Assembly (NCBI RefSeq): GCF_001586165.1
Contig: NZ_CP014608.1
Location: 1,178,001-1,242,000, forward strand
Length of the DNA stretch: 64,000 nucleotides
Source of the DNA: Obesumbacterium proteus
GTDB lineage: Bacteria > Pseudomonadota > Gammaproteobacteria > Enterobacterales > Enterobacteriaceae
Direction: 5' to 3'
Shown here: positions 41,580-50,841 of the stretch, one piece after another
Position numbering within the stretch: position 1 is the stretch's first letter
Layout: each line of letters starts with the position of its first letter
Translations under genes and position numbers: made by a program
Notes under the pieces: generated by a model
Told to the model about the DNA's origin: nothing
Databases searched by the model: none
What the model saw: the letters and a program-made list of their open reading frames with translations, nothing else

Positions 41580-42031
41580 GTAGATATGCCTCCGATGGCT
41601 TTCTCTTCTTTATATGTATCCTGAACCGATTCCCCAGTGAGCTCGGTAAAGGTTTGCTGTGTGCTAATAAGTGGGTAAATAGAACAGCAATGGTGACTTT
41701 ATTTCGCTATTTTCCGTTCAGTGGTGGTCATTCCATTTTCTTTTTCGAGCGTAGAGTATTCAAACGCGCATATCGTTACTGTGAGAGATCGCGCAAATTG
41801 TTACAGTTTTATGAATGCGATGCTGATTTTGAGCGGTTAGTTAATTTTTTGAAACCAAAAATCACATGTATCTAGTGATAATGATCACAAAAATGGTGAA
41901 ATACGCGCTAATAACTTTCGTTTTGTGCGCGTATTTGCTCCTTATCAAACAATTTCTGTGTGGGTTATGTCTTAATAAGCACAATTACTTATCAGTACAT
42001 TCATTGTTGTGAATAAGGTCGGGAGCCACAC
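41580..42031. promoter_or_regulatory. glpT / glpA divergent control region
   Basis: This 452-base AT-rich region contains a good CRP-type dyad at 41874-41889 (GTGATAATGATCAC) and a weaker half-matching one from 41780 (TGTGA-N6-CGCGCA). Sequences resembling GlpR half-sites (TTTCGTTTTGTGCGC near 41920; CGCGCATATCGTTAC near 41765) are present. By analogy with E. coli the region should bind GlpR, CRP, ArcA and FNR; only the CRP dyad is convincing by eye. Confidence 0.6.
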
Positions 42032-43687
42032 ATGCTACAAAGCCCAGCGACACAAGAGACTGATGTCATCATCATCGGGGGCGGTGCTACCGGTGCAGGG
42101 ATTGCTCGTGACTGCGCACGCCGCGGCCTACGCTGTATTTTATTAGAGCGTCACGATATTGCGACGGGCGCAACAGGGCGCAATCACGGCCTTTTACACA
42201 GCGGTGCGCGTTATGCGGTAACCGATGGTGAATCAGCACGTGAATGTATTGAAGAAAACAAAATTCTTAAGCGCATTGCTCGTCACTGCGTTGAACGCTC
42301 AGATGGCCTGTTTATCACGCTTCCTGAAGATGATTTGGGTTTCCAATCTGGCTTTATCGAGGCCTGCCAAAAAGCGGGTATTGATGCGCAGGCCATTGAT
42401 CCTAAAGAGGCGCTACGCCTTGAGCCTGCGGCTAACCCCGCTCTGATTGGTGCAGTACGCGTGCCTGATGGCACCGTTGATCCATTCCGCCTCACCGCAG
42501 CCAATATGCTGGATGCGCGTGAGCATGGTGCGCAGGTGCTGACCTATCACGAAGTGAGCGGATTATTACGCCACGGCGATCGTATTACCGGCGTGCGCGT
42601 TATCGACCATAAATCGCGTGAAAGCTATGAAATTCATGCGCAAATCGTGGTGAATGCTGCGGGGATTTGGGGTCAGCATATCGCTGAGTATGCCGATTTG
42701 CGGGTACGCATGTTCCCAGCTAAAGGCGCATTGTTGATCCTTGGGCATCGCATCAACAATATGGTGATCAACCGCTGCCGTAAGCCTGCCGATGCCGATA
42801 TTTTGGTGCCGGGCGATACCATTTCTCTTATTGGTACCACCTCAACGCACATCGATTACGATCAGATCGACAACATGATCGTGACGCCGGAAGAAGTCGA
42901 TATCTTGATCCGCGAGGGTGAAAAGCTTTCGCCTAAACTGGCGAGAACGCGCATTTTGCGCGCCTATGCGGGCGTGCGTCCGTTGGTTGCCAGCGACGAC
43001 GATCCAAGCGGACGTAACGTGAGCCGCGGCATTGTGCTGCTCGATCATGCGGTTCGTGATGGTCTGGAAGGCTTTATCACGATCACCGGCGGCAAGCTGA
43101 TGACCTATCGCCTGATGGCGGAATGGGCCACGGATAAAGTCTGCGAGAAACTCGGTATTACAACCGCGTGTACCACGGCGACTGAAGCACTGCCGGGATC
43201 ACAACATTCAGCCGAAGAGACGCTGCGCAAGGTGATCTCGTTACCTGCCACGATCCGAGGTTCGGCAGTGTATCGTCATGGCGATCGCGCCGATCGTATG
43301 TTGGCGGGCGATCGTCTGAGCAACAGTTTGGTGTGTGAATGTGAAGCCGTAACCGCCGGGGAAGTGCGCTATGCGGTTGATTCTCTGACGGTGAATAATC
43401 TGGTGGATTTGCGCCGCCGTACCCGTGTGGGTATGGGCACCTGTCAGGGCGAGCTTTGCGCCTGCCGCGCCGCGGGTCTGCTTAATCGTTTTAAAGTTAC
43501 CACGCCGAAGCAATCTATCGATCAGCTCTCTCATTTCTTGAATGAACGCTGGAAAGGTGTGCGCCCAATAGCTTGGGGCGATGCGCTGCGCGAAAGCGAA
43601 TTTACGGCTTGGGTTTACCAAGGTTTATGCGGCATGGAAGCACCTGCGCAGAATCAGGGCGCTCAGGAGAATGACAATGAAATTTGA
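42032..43687 (+). CDS. glpA: Anaerobic glycerol-3-phosphate dehydrogenase, FAD subunit A
   Basis: GlpA is the catalytic subunit that oxidises glycerol-3-phosphate to dihydroxyacetone phosphate when oxygen is absent. The 551-residue protein has the FAD-binding loop DVIIIGGGATGAGIARDCAR at residues 11-30, the ATG-motif region ERHDIATGATGRNHGLLHSG, and a C-terminal BFD-like iron-sulfur domain with LVCECEAVT and GMGTCQGELCACRA (four cysteines). It overlaps glpB by 11 bases. Confidence 0.98.
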   Translation: MLQSPATQETDVIIIGGGATGAGIARDCARRGLRCILLERHDIATGATGRNHGLLHSGARYAVTDGESARECIEENKILKRIARHCVERSDGLFITLPEDDLGFQSGFIEACQKAGIDAQAIDPKEALRLEPAANPALIGAVRVPDGTVDPFRLTAANMLDAREHGAQVLTYHEVSGLLRHGDRITGVRVIDHKSRESYEIHAQIVVNAAGIWGQHIAEYADLRVRMFPAKGALLILGHRINNMVINRCRKPADADILVPGDTISLIGTTSTHIDYDQIDNMIVTPEEVDILIREGEKLSPKLARTRILRAYAGVRPLVASDDDPSGRNVSRGIVLLDHAVRDGLEGFITITGGKLMTYRLMAEWATDKVCEKLGITTACTTATEALPGSQHSAEETLRKVISLPATIRGSAVYRHGDRADRMLAGDRLSNSLVCECEAVTAGEVRYAVDSLTVNNLVDLRRRTRVGMGTCQGELCACRAAGLLNRFKVTTPKQSIDQLSHFLNERWKGVRPIAWGDALRESEFTAWVYQGLCGMEAPAQNQGAQENDNEI

Positions 43688-44948
43688 CACGGTAATGATT
43701 GGCGGCGGTTTGGCCGGGCTATTGTGCGGTATTCGATTAGCTGAGGCTGGGCAGAAATGCGCCATTGTGAGCTCGGGTCAAAGCGCGCTGCATTTTTCTT
43801 CTGGCTCGCTGGATCTGTTATGTCATCTGCCTGACGGCAGCGCCGTAGAGCAACCGCTGGCCGCGTTGGAATCTTTGGCGAATCAGGCTCCGCAGCATCC
43901 TTATAGCTTAATGGGGCATGATGCGGTGGTACGTTATGCCGCGGAATCTGAACGTTTACTGGAACGCAGCGGATTGGCGTTAGTGGGAAGCTGCCAACAA
44001 AACCATTTACGCGTCACGCCGTTGGGAACGCGCAGAGCAACGTGGCTGAGCCCAAACGAAGTGCCGGTGAGCGCACTGGATCAGCCGCTGCAGTGGGAAC
44101 GCGTGCTGGTTGCCGGTATTGAAGGATTCCTCGATTTCCAGCCGCACCTCGTGGCGAATTCGTTGGCCGAGCAGGGCATAGAAACCAAAATTGCGGAGCT
44201 TACGCTGCCCGCGTTAGATCGTTTACGCAATAATCCAAGTGAATTCCGCGCGGTGAATATTGCACGCGTGTTGGATTTACCTGATAACCAACAGTTGCTG
44301 ATTGACGAACTTAACCGTCTTGCCCAGCAGGTGGATGCCATCATCATGCCTGCCTGTGTTGGCATGGAACAAGCTGATGCATTAGAGCATTTACGCTCGC
44401 GGGTGAGAGTGCCGTTATTGCTGTTGCCAACGCTGCCGCCATCGGTGCTGGGAATGCGTTTGCATCATCTGCTTCGCCGCCGTTTTCAGGCGCTGGGCGG
44501 CGTGATTATGCCCGGTGATGCGGTGTTAAGAGCCGATCTGGAAGAGGGCTCCGAGGCGAGAATTTATACGCGTAACCACACCGACATTCCTTTGCGGGCG
44601 AAAAATGTGGTTCTGGCGAGCGGTAGTTTCTTCAGTAATGGGCTTAAGGCTGATTTCAACGGCGTGACTGAACCCGTGTTTGGCTTAGACGTTATCAGTG
44701 AAAACGAGCGGGCTAACTGGAGCACTGAAAATATGTTCACGCCTCAGCCGTATTTGCAGTTCGGTGTGAGCACCGATGAGCAGCTGCGCCCAACGATAGG
44801 TGGCAAAGTCGTGAGTAATCTACGCGTCATTGGTGCCGTTCTGGGGGGATACGATCCTATTCAGCAAGGCTGCGGTGCCGGTGTATCAATGCTAACAGCG
44901 CTGCATGCGGCGGAACAAATTTTGGCAAAAGCGGAGGGCGCGCTATGA
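43677..44948 (+). CDS. glpB: Anaerobic glycerol-3-phosphate dehydrogenase, flavin subunit B
   Basis: GlpB is a flavoprotein that passes electrons from GlpA towards GlpC. The start is the ATG giving MKFDTVMIGGGLAGLLCGIR (423 residues), with CAGGAG eight bases upstream; earlier in-frame codons belong to the glpA overlap. Conserved features are the dinucleotide loop and SALHFSSGSLDLL near residue 40, and the closing VLGGYDPIQQGCGAGVSMLT. The overlap with glpA and the ATGA overlap with glpC show coupling across the operon. Confidence 0.97.
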   Translation: MKFDTVMIGGGLAGLLCGIRLAEAGQKCAIVSSGQSALHFSSGSLDLLCHLPDGSAVEQPLAALESLANQAPQHPYSLMGHDAVVRYAAESERLLERSGLALVGSCQQNHLRVTPLGTRRATWLSPNEVPVSALDQPLQWERVLVAGIEGFLDFQPHLVANSLAEQGIETKIAELTLPALDRLRNNPSEFRAVNIARVLDLPDNQQLLIDELNRLAQQVDAIIMPACVGMEQADALEHLRSRVRVPLLLLPTLPPSVLGMRLHHLLRRRFQALGGVIMPGDAVLRADLEEGSEARIYTRNHTDIPLRAKNVVLASGSFFSNGLKADFNGVTEPVFGLDVISENERANWSTENMFTPQPYLQFGVSTDEQLRPTIGGKVVSNLRVIGAVLGGYDPIQQGCGAGVSMLTALHAAEQILAKAEGAL

Positions 44949-46144
44949 ACCTGCTCGCAGATAACAGCTTCGAAAACTGCATTAAATGTACGGTGTGCAC
45001 CACCTATTGTCCGGTCGCGAAGGTTAACCCGAATTATCCGGGGCCAAAACAGGCCGGGCCAGACGGTGAACGTCTGCGTTTGAAAGATCCTCTGCTTTAT
45101 GATGATGCGTTGAAATACTGTACTAACTGTAAACGCTGTGAGGTTGCTTGCCCATCAGACGTAAAAATTGGCGATATTATTCAACGTGCTAAGGCGAATT
45201 ATAGCCAGCATAAACCGACGCTGCGTGACGCAATTCTCAGCCATACCGATCTGATGGGGACGCTATCAACGCCGTTCGCGCCGATTGTGAATATGACTAC
45301 CGGTCTGAAACCAGTGCGCAAGCTGTTGGATAAAGCGCTGAAGATCGACCATCGCCGTGAGTTGCCAAAATATTCGCTGGGGACATTCCGTCATTGGTAC
45401 AAAAAACAGGCCGCAGAACAGGCTAAGTTCGCCGAACAGGTCGCTTTCTTCCACGGTTGTTTCGTTAACTATAACCATCCGCAGCTCGGCAAAGATTTGG
45501 TGAGCGTGTTTAACGCGATGGGTATTGGCGTGCAGTTGTTGAAGCGCGAAAAATGCTGCGGCGTACCGCTGATTGCGAATGGGTTTATCGAACAGGCGAA
45601 AAAGCAGGCTCGCGTTAACGCAGAGTCTTTGACCGACGCCGTGATTGGTAAAGGCATTCCGGTTGTTGCGACGTCTTCAACCTGTGCATTTACCATCCGT
45701 GATGAATATCCGCACGTACTGGATGTGGATACCACGCAGGTGCGTGAAGACGTTGAGCTGGCAACGCGCTATCTCTATCGCTTATTAGACGGTGGGCGTG
45801 AGCTAAAACTGAAATCGACGCCGATGAAGATCGCTTATCACACGCCGTGTCATATGGAAAAAATGGGCTGGACACCGTATACGCTGGCGCTGCTGCAAAT
45901 GATCCCCGGCGTGGAGCTGACGGTTCTGGATTCCCAATGTTGTGGTATTGCGGGAACTTATGGCTTCAAGAAAGAGAACTACGAGACATCACAGGGAATT
46001 GGCGCAGGGTTATTCCGCCAGATCGAAGAGAGCGGGGTGGATCTGGTGGTGACGGATTGCGAAACCTGTAAGTGGCAGATTGAGATGTCGACGAGTAAGA
46101 AATGCGAGCATCCGATTTCGTTGCTGGCACGGGCATTGGGGTAA
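44945..46144 (+). CDS. glpC: Anaerobic glycerol-3-phosphate dehydrogenase, membrane-anchor iron-sulfur subunit C
   Basis: GlpC anchors the GlpAB dimer and delivers electrons to menaquinone. The 399-residue protein has two ferredoxin-like clusters (CIKCTVCTTYCPVAK and CTNCKRCEVACPSD, residues about 12-75) and two CCG-type motifs (REKCCGVPL and DSQCCGIAGT) that bind a further cluster or heme-like cofactor. ATG overlaps the glpB stop (ATGA). It is followed by a long repeat-bearing gap. Confidence 0.97.
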   Translation: MNLLADNSFENCIKCTVCTTYCPVAKVNPNYPGPKQAGPDGERLRLKDPLLYDDALKYCTNCKRCEVACPSDVKIGDIIQRAKANYSQHKPTLRDAILSHTDLMGTLSTPFAPIVNMTTGLKPVRKLLDKALKIDHRRELPKYSLGTFRHWYKKQAAEQAKFAEQVAFFHGCFVNYNHPQLGKDLVSVFNAMGIGVQLLKREKCCGVPLIANGFIEQAKKQARVNAESLTDAVIGKGIPVVATSSTCAFTIRDEYPHVLDVDTTQVREDVELATRYLYRLLDGGRELKLKSTPMKIAYHTPCHMEKMGWTPYTLALLQMIPGVELTVLDSQCCGIAGTYGFKKENYETSQGIGAGLFRQIEESGVDLVVTDCETCKWQIEMSTSKKCEHPISLLARALG

Positions 46145-46182
46145 GGTTTTGTTTGCTGATGCTGCTTATGTGCTTGTGGTGT

Positions 46183-46366
46183 AAGGTTTCGTTCGCCTAT
46201 CAATAACGGTTTTCACATGTAACGCCAATCGAAGGCGTCCGATGAGAGCCCCGTTGCGCGGGGGCTCTCAACTCACGCGCTTTTATCCGAGACGCCATCT
46301 CCGCGCCGGGTCGGCATGCGCCATCCCTGGCGCCTCCTCCCCTAGTGGAAACATCCTGTTTCCACT
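46183..46366 (+). repeat. Hairpin-rich intergenic repeat, copy B1
   Basis: It has the outer box AAGGTTTCGTTCGCC (46183-46197), a 35-bp spacer, the inner box AGGCGTCCGA (46233-46242), stem 1 (GAGAGCCCC 46244-46252 with GGGGCTCTC 46261-46269), the CGCGCTTTTATCCGAG segment, stem 3 (GCGCCA/TGGCGC, loop TCCC, 46318-46333) and stem 4 (AGTGGAAACA/TGTTTCCACT, loop TCC, 46344-46366). Confidence 0.82.
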
Positions 46367-46405
46367 GCTCTCACTACCTAAAATTAAACAAGAAACCAGA
46401 TAGAG

Positions 46406-46452
46406 TTTTGTCTTTTGTCTTTTGTCTTTTGTCTTTTGTCTTTTGTCTTTTG
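46406..46452. repeat. Heptanucleotide tandem repeat (TTTTGTC, six units plus part of a seventh)
   Basis: Six exact units of TTTTGTC run from 46406 to 46447, followed by TTTTG. It lies in the centre of the B1-B2 repeat pair. Exact tandem units of this sort change number by slippage. No gene reads through it credibly. Confidence 0.95.
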
Positions 46453-46503
46453 GTGTTTTCCTGCACATTGTTCTTCAGCTGAATGGAGGAATGTAGGCTA
46501 GGA

Positions 46504-46717
46504 TTTGCCGACTGGACGTCGGCAAAAGAACGACGGAGGCATGGATGCCGATTGTCGTTCGTTCCGTTAAAGCCGGAATGACGCAATGAAGGAACCCGCG
46601 TAGCGGGCTGGAGAACGGTGCCAAGCCCGGATGCAAGGCGGCGGCGATTGAGCCGCCTTGCTCGGACGCCAGCACTATGCTTATGTGAAACTCGGTATAT
46701 TCGGCGTACGAAACCCT
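46504..46717 (-). repeat. Hairpin-rich intergenic repeat, copy B2 (inverted, diverged)
   Basis: On the minus strand it has the outer box AGGGTTTCGTACGCC (46717-46703), a 32-bp spacer, the inner box GGCGTCCGA (46670-46662), stem 1 (GCAAGGCGGC/GCCGCCTTGC, 10 bp, 46661-46633), a CCCGC/GCGGG stem (46607-46595), a TTCCG/CGGAA stem (46578-46562), GGCA/TGCC with loop TCCA (46549-46538), and TTTGCCGAC/GTCGGCAAA with loop GTCCA (46526-46504). A second outer box lies at 46743-46763. The boxes are shared with the other copies but the middle is different, suggesting a subfamily. Confidence 0.72.
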
Positions 46718-46873
46718 CCACTGATCTAACATATGCAGTACAGGCGTACGAAACCTTTCACCGCTTCAACCTTTACCACCCCAATATAGAACAAAAATCC
46801 GCAATTTCTTGCCCTCTATTCTCCTCCCCCTCCCTCATCCCCCACCACAATTCTTGTGATCAACACCTAGTTT

Positions 46874-46887
46874 CGGGAACGTTCCCG
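46874..46887. promoter_or_regulatory. TreR-type operator upstream of treB
   Basis: The exact 14-base palindrome CGGGAACGTTCCCG matches the operator bound by the LacI-family repressor TreR in front of E. coli treB. It lies 113 bases before the treB start. TreR releases DNA when trehalose-6-phosphate accumulates. Confidence 0.85.
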
Positions 46888-47000
46888 TTCCATAAAACAA
46901 TCATAGTGACTACGCTTTATGCAACTCAGTTTTTATGGATCGAATGTATGGCGCCGATCCACGTTACTCTGAAATCAGAACGACTCTACAGGTACTCAAT

Positions 47001-48416
47001 ATGAGCAAGGTAAAACAAGATCAGGTTGATCGGCTGATCGCACTGGTGGGCGGGCGTGAAAATATTGCTACCGTCAGTCATTGCCTTACCCGACTGCGGT
47101 TTGTACTGAACGATCCGGCGCTGGCTGCGCCTAAAAAGATTGAAGAATTGCCGATGGTGAAGGGCTGCTTCACCAATGCTGGGCAATTTCAGGTCGTCAT
47201 TGGCACGGACGTGGGTGATTGGTATCAGGCGTTGATTAGCACGGCACACGTCGATGCCAGTAACAAAGAGCAGGCCAAGAAAGCCGCTCGCCAGAATATG
47301 AGCTGGTGGGAAATTGCGATTTCGCATTTTGCCGAGATCTTCTTCCCGTTGCTGCCCGCGTTAATCAGCGGCGGTTTGATCCTCGGTTTCCGTAATGTGA
47401 TCGGCGACATTCCGTTGGTGGATGGACAGCCATTGACGGCATTACATCCGGCGTGGAAAACGGTTTATGACTTCCTGTGGCTGCTGGGCGAAGCAATATT
47501 CTTCTACCTGCCGGTGGGAATTTGCTGGTCAACGGTGAAGAAGATGGGCGGCACGCCGATCCTCGGTATCGTGCTGGGGATTACGTTGGTTTCTCCACAG
47601 CTGATGAATTCGTACATGCTGGGCCAGCAGTTACCTGAAGTATGGAATTTTGGCTGGTTTACGATTGAAAAAGTCGGCTACCAAGCACAGGTGATTCCAT
47701 CCGTGATGGCGGGTTTGGCCTTGGGTTGGATTGAGACTCGCTTAAAACGCCTGATCCCCGATTATCTGTATCTGGTCGTCGTGCCGGTGACGTCGCTGCT
47801 TCTGGCTGTGTTCCTCGCGCATACCCTGATTGGCCCGTTTGGTCGCATGATTGGCGACGGCGTTGCATGGGCAGTGAAAGCGGTGATGACCGGCAGTTTT
47901 GCTCCGATTGGTGCGGCGCTGTTTGGCTTCCTGTATGCACCGTTGGTGGTTACCGGCGTGCATCAGACAACGCTGGCGATCGATATGCAGATGGTGCAAA
48001 GCATGGGCGGAACGCCGGTATGGCCGATTATCGCGCTGTCGAATATTGCTCAAGCCTCTGCCGTGTTGGCGATTATTTTCATTAGCCGCAAAGCTAACGA
48101 ACGTGAAATTTCGGTGCCAGCGGCGATTTCTGCCTACCTCGGCGTTACCGAGCCTGCGATGTACGGTATCAACCTTAAATACCGTTTCCCGATGCTGTGC
48201 GCCATGATTGGCGGTGCCTGTGCGGGATTGATTTGCGGCTTGTTTGGCGTGATGGCTAACGGCATCGGCGTGGGTGGATTACCGGGGATTCTTTCTATCC
48301 AACCGAAATTCTGGGGAATTTATGCCGTGGCGATGGTGGTTGCGATTGTGGTGCCTCTTGCCCTGACTATCTTGATTTATAAGCGCAAACAGAAACGCGG
48401 CGAGTTGCCGGTATAA
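47001..48416 (+). CDS. treB: Trehalose-specific PTS enzyme IIBC
   Basis: TreB imports trehalose and phosphorylates it to trehalose-6-phosphate. The start is the ATG giving MSKVKQDQVDRLIALVGG (471 residues), with AGG eight bases upstream; a longer open frame to 46935 is not conserved. The IIB domain has the phospho-cysteine in ATVSHCLTRLRFVL (about residue 30). The IIC domain follows from about residue 105 with some ten membrane segments. As in E. coli it has no IIA domain and must use the glucose IIA (Crr). Confidence 0.97.
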   Translation: MSKVKQDQVDRLIALVGGRENIATVSHCLTRLRFVLNDPALAAPKKIEELPMVKGCFTNAGQFQVVIGTDVGDWYQALISTAHVDASNKEQAKKAARQNMSWWEIAISHFAEIFFPLLPALISGGLILGFRNVIGDIPLVDGQPLTALHPAWKTVYDFLWLLGEAIFFYLPVGICWSTVKKMGGTPILGIVLGITLVSPQLMNSYMLGQQLPEVWNFGWFTIEKVGYQAQVIPSVMAGLALGWIETRLKRLIPDYLYLVVVPVTSLLLAVFLAHTLIGPFGRMIGDGVAWAVKAVMTGSFAPIGAALFGFLYAPLVVTGVHQTTLAIDMQMVQSMGGTPVWPIIALSNIAQASAVLAIIFISRKANEREISVPAAISAYLGVTEPAMYGINLKYRFPMLCAMIGGACAGLICGLFGVMANGIGVGGLPGILSIQPKFWGIYAVAMVVAIVVPLALTILIYKRKQKRGELPV

Positions 48417-48471
48417 CGAATGAATACGGCTGCGAGTCTCGTGGCCGTAGAGTGGAAATAGGAATATGACG

Positions 48472-50127
48472 ATGAGCGAAACAGTGCCGTGGTGGCAAAA
48501 CGGTGTGATTTATCAAATCTACCCGAAAAGTTTTCAAGACAGTACCGGCAGCGGCACAGGCGATCTCAACGGGATTATTCAGCGTCTGGATTATCTGCAA
48601 AACCTTGGCGTGAGCGCACTGTGGCTGACGCCAGTTTATCCATCCCCGCAGATTGATAATGGCTATGACGTTGCTGATTACTGCGCGATCAATCCTGATT
48701 ACGGAACGATGGCGGATTTTGAGCGCTTGGTTGATGAAGCTCATCAGCGTGGAATGCGTATCGTGATGGATATGGTATTTAACCATACGTCGACTCAGCA
48801 TCCATGGTTTGTTGCGGCGCAGGACTCTAGCCACGAAAAGCATAATTTTTATATCTGGCGGGACGGCGAAGCGCAGGCATTGCCGAATAACTGGCGCTCG
48901 AAGTTTGGTGGCAACGCGTGGCAATGGTCTGAAAGCGCAGAGAAATATTATCTGCATTTGTTTGCACCGCAGCAGGCGGATCTCAACTGGGAGCATCCAG
49001 CGGTGCGTGAAGCACTGAAAGCCGTGTGTCATTTCTGGGCGGACAAAAGCGTTGATGGTTTGCGTTTAGACGTGATCAATCTGGTGTCTAAGCAGCAGGA
49101 TTTTCCAGACGATCTACAGGGTGACGGGCGTCGTTTTTATACAGATGGCCCACGCATTCATGAGTTTCTCGGTGAGTTTGGCCGTGATGTGTTTAAGCCT
49201 CGGGGCTTAATGACGGTTGGCGAAATGTCGTCAACGCAGCTTGAACATTGTCAGCGCTATGCGGCGCTAAACGGCAGCGAGCTTTCGATGACGTTTAATT
49301 TTCATCATTTGAAGGTGGATTATCCCGGTGGTGAAAAATGGACGCTGGCGAAGCCGGACTACGTTGAGTTGAAGAAGATTTTTGCCTATTGGCAGCAGGG
49401 AATGCATAACCGAGCGTGGAACGCGCTGTTTTGGTGTAACCACGATCAGCCGCGCATTGTGTCGCGTTTTGGTGACGAAGGTGAATGGCGGAGCCTGTCG
49501 GCAAAAATGCTGGCGATGGTGTTGCATGGCATGCAAGGCACGCCGTATATCTATCAGGGCGAAGAGCTGGGTATGACTAATCCGGGTTTTACCGATATCG
49601 AGCAGTATCGCGATGTTGAAAGCCTGAATATGTTCCGAGAGCTCAGCGAGCAGGGGCGAGACAGCGCAGAGCTGTTAGCGATTCTGGCGACTAAATCACG
49701 CGATAACAGCCGCACCCCAATGCAGTGGAATGCGAGTCCAAATGCGGGCTTTACGCAGGGAACGCCGTGGATAGAACCCGCGGGTAATTATACCGAGATT
49801 AACGCTCAGGCGGCGGTAGCCGATGAAACGTCGGTTTATTACTGCTATCAAGCGCTGATTAAGCTGCGCAAGCAATTGCCGTTGCTGACCCATGGCGATT
49901 ATGAAGATCTGCTGCCGAACCATCCGGCGCAGTGGTGTTACTGTCGTAGTTATCAGGGGAAAAGCCTATATGTATTGGCCAACCTGAGCGCGCAAACGCA
50001 GACGCTGGAGATTAACCGCGAGTTGCCGAAACAGGGGCATGTGCTGATGAGCAATTATCCTCAGCAAGGCGAAATTCCTCAGTCACTGCGGCCATATGAA
50101 AGTATTTATTGGCTTGTAGACGCATAA
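48472..50127 (+). CDS. treC: Trehalose-6-phosphate hydrolase
   Basis: TreC splits trehalose-6-phosphate into glucose and glucose-6-phosphate in the cytoplasm. I take the second of two close ATGs (48472), which has TAGGA at eight bases and gives 551 residues, the E. coli length. It is a GH13 barrel with nucleophile D200 (GLRLDVINL), acid/base E251 (MTVGEMSS) and D325 (WCNHDQPR). It lies 55 bases after treB and ends at a strong terminator. Confidence 0.97.
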   Translation: MSETVPWWQNGVIYQIYPKSFQDSTGSGTGDLNGIIQRLDYLQNLGVSALWLTPVYPSPQIDNGYDVADYCAINPDYGTMADFERLVDEAHQRGMRIVMDMVFNHTSTQHPWFVAAQDSSHEKHNFYIWRDGEAQALPNNWRSKFGGNAWQWSESAEKYYLHLFAPQQADLNWEHPAVREALKAVCHFWADKSVDGLRLDVINLVSKQQDFPDDLQGDGRRFYTDGPRIHEFLGEFGRDVFKPRGLMTVGEMSSTQLEHCQRYAALNGSELSMTFNFHHLKVDYPGGEKWTLAKPDYVELKKIFAYWQQGMHNRAWNALFWCNHDQPRIVSRFGDEGEWRSLSAKMLAMVLHGMQGTPYIYQGEELGMTNPGFTDIEQYRDVESLNMFRELSEQGRDSAELLAILATKSRDNSRTPMQWNASPNAGFTQGTPWIEPAGNYTEINAQAAVADETSVYYCYQALIKLRKQLPLLTHGDYEDLLPNHPAQWCYCRSYQGKSLYVLANLSAQTQTLEINRELPKQGHVLMSNYPQQGEIPQSLRPYESIYWLVDA

Positions 50128-50139
50128 CTGTCTGACGTG

Positions 50140-50195
50140 AATCCCCCTAAAGTCGAGCTTAAGTTAACGGCGTTACTTGAGTTGGGGGATTTTTG
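50140..50195 (+). terminator. Rho-independent terminator after treC
   Basis: AATCCCCC and GGGGGATT pair at the base, with a second imperfect stem (CTTAAGTTAACG with CGTTACTTGAG) in the interior, and a TTTTT tail. Confidence 0.82.
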
Positions 50196-50280
50196 TTGGC
50201 GGCAATCCTCACTAAATTGTGGTTGGCACCTCGTTTCAGATATTCCTGTTTCTTTATAATAAAACGATGTTTCAAAATAA

Positions 50281-50772
<492 letters not shown>

Positions 50773-50841
50773 TTTGATGTAAATAGCTCGGTGATTCATC
50801 GCAGCCTGCGCGACTGCGATGATGACGTCTTGCAGATAACC

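Larger units (their letters stand above)
46145..47000. other. glpC-treB intergenic region (856 bases)
   Basis: This region carries no convincing gene. From left to right it holds repeat copy B1, a tandem heptamer, inverted repeat copy B2, an extra copy of the outer box at 46743-46763, and the treB control region with a TreR-type operator. The short open frames here are by-products of the repeats. Confidence 0.75.

Noticed and set aside
41654..41875. Possible 73-codon gene in the glpT-glpA region
   Set aside because: The region holds CRP-like and GlpR-like sites expected for a control region, and the frame shows no recognisable features.
46283..46721. Short open frames with repeated Lys-Asp-Lys-Arg-Gln units in the glpC-treB gap
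   Set aside because: They arise from the TTTTGTC tandem array, which has a 7-base period and so stays open in several frames. No ribosome site or homology was seen.
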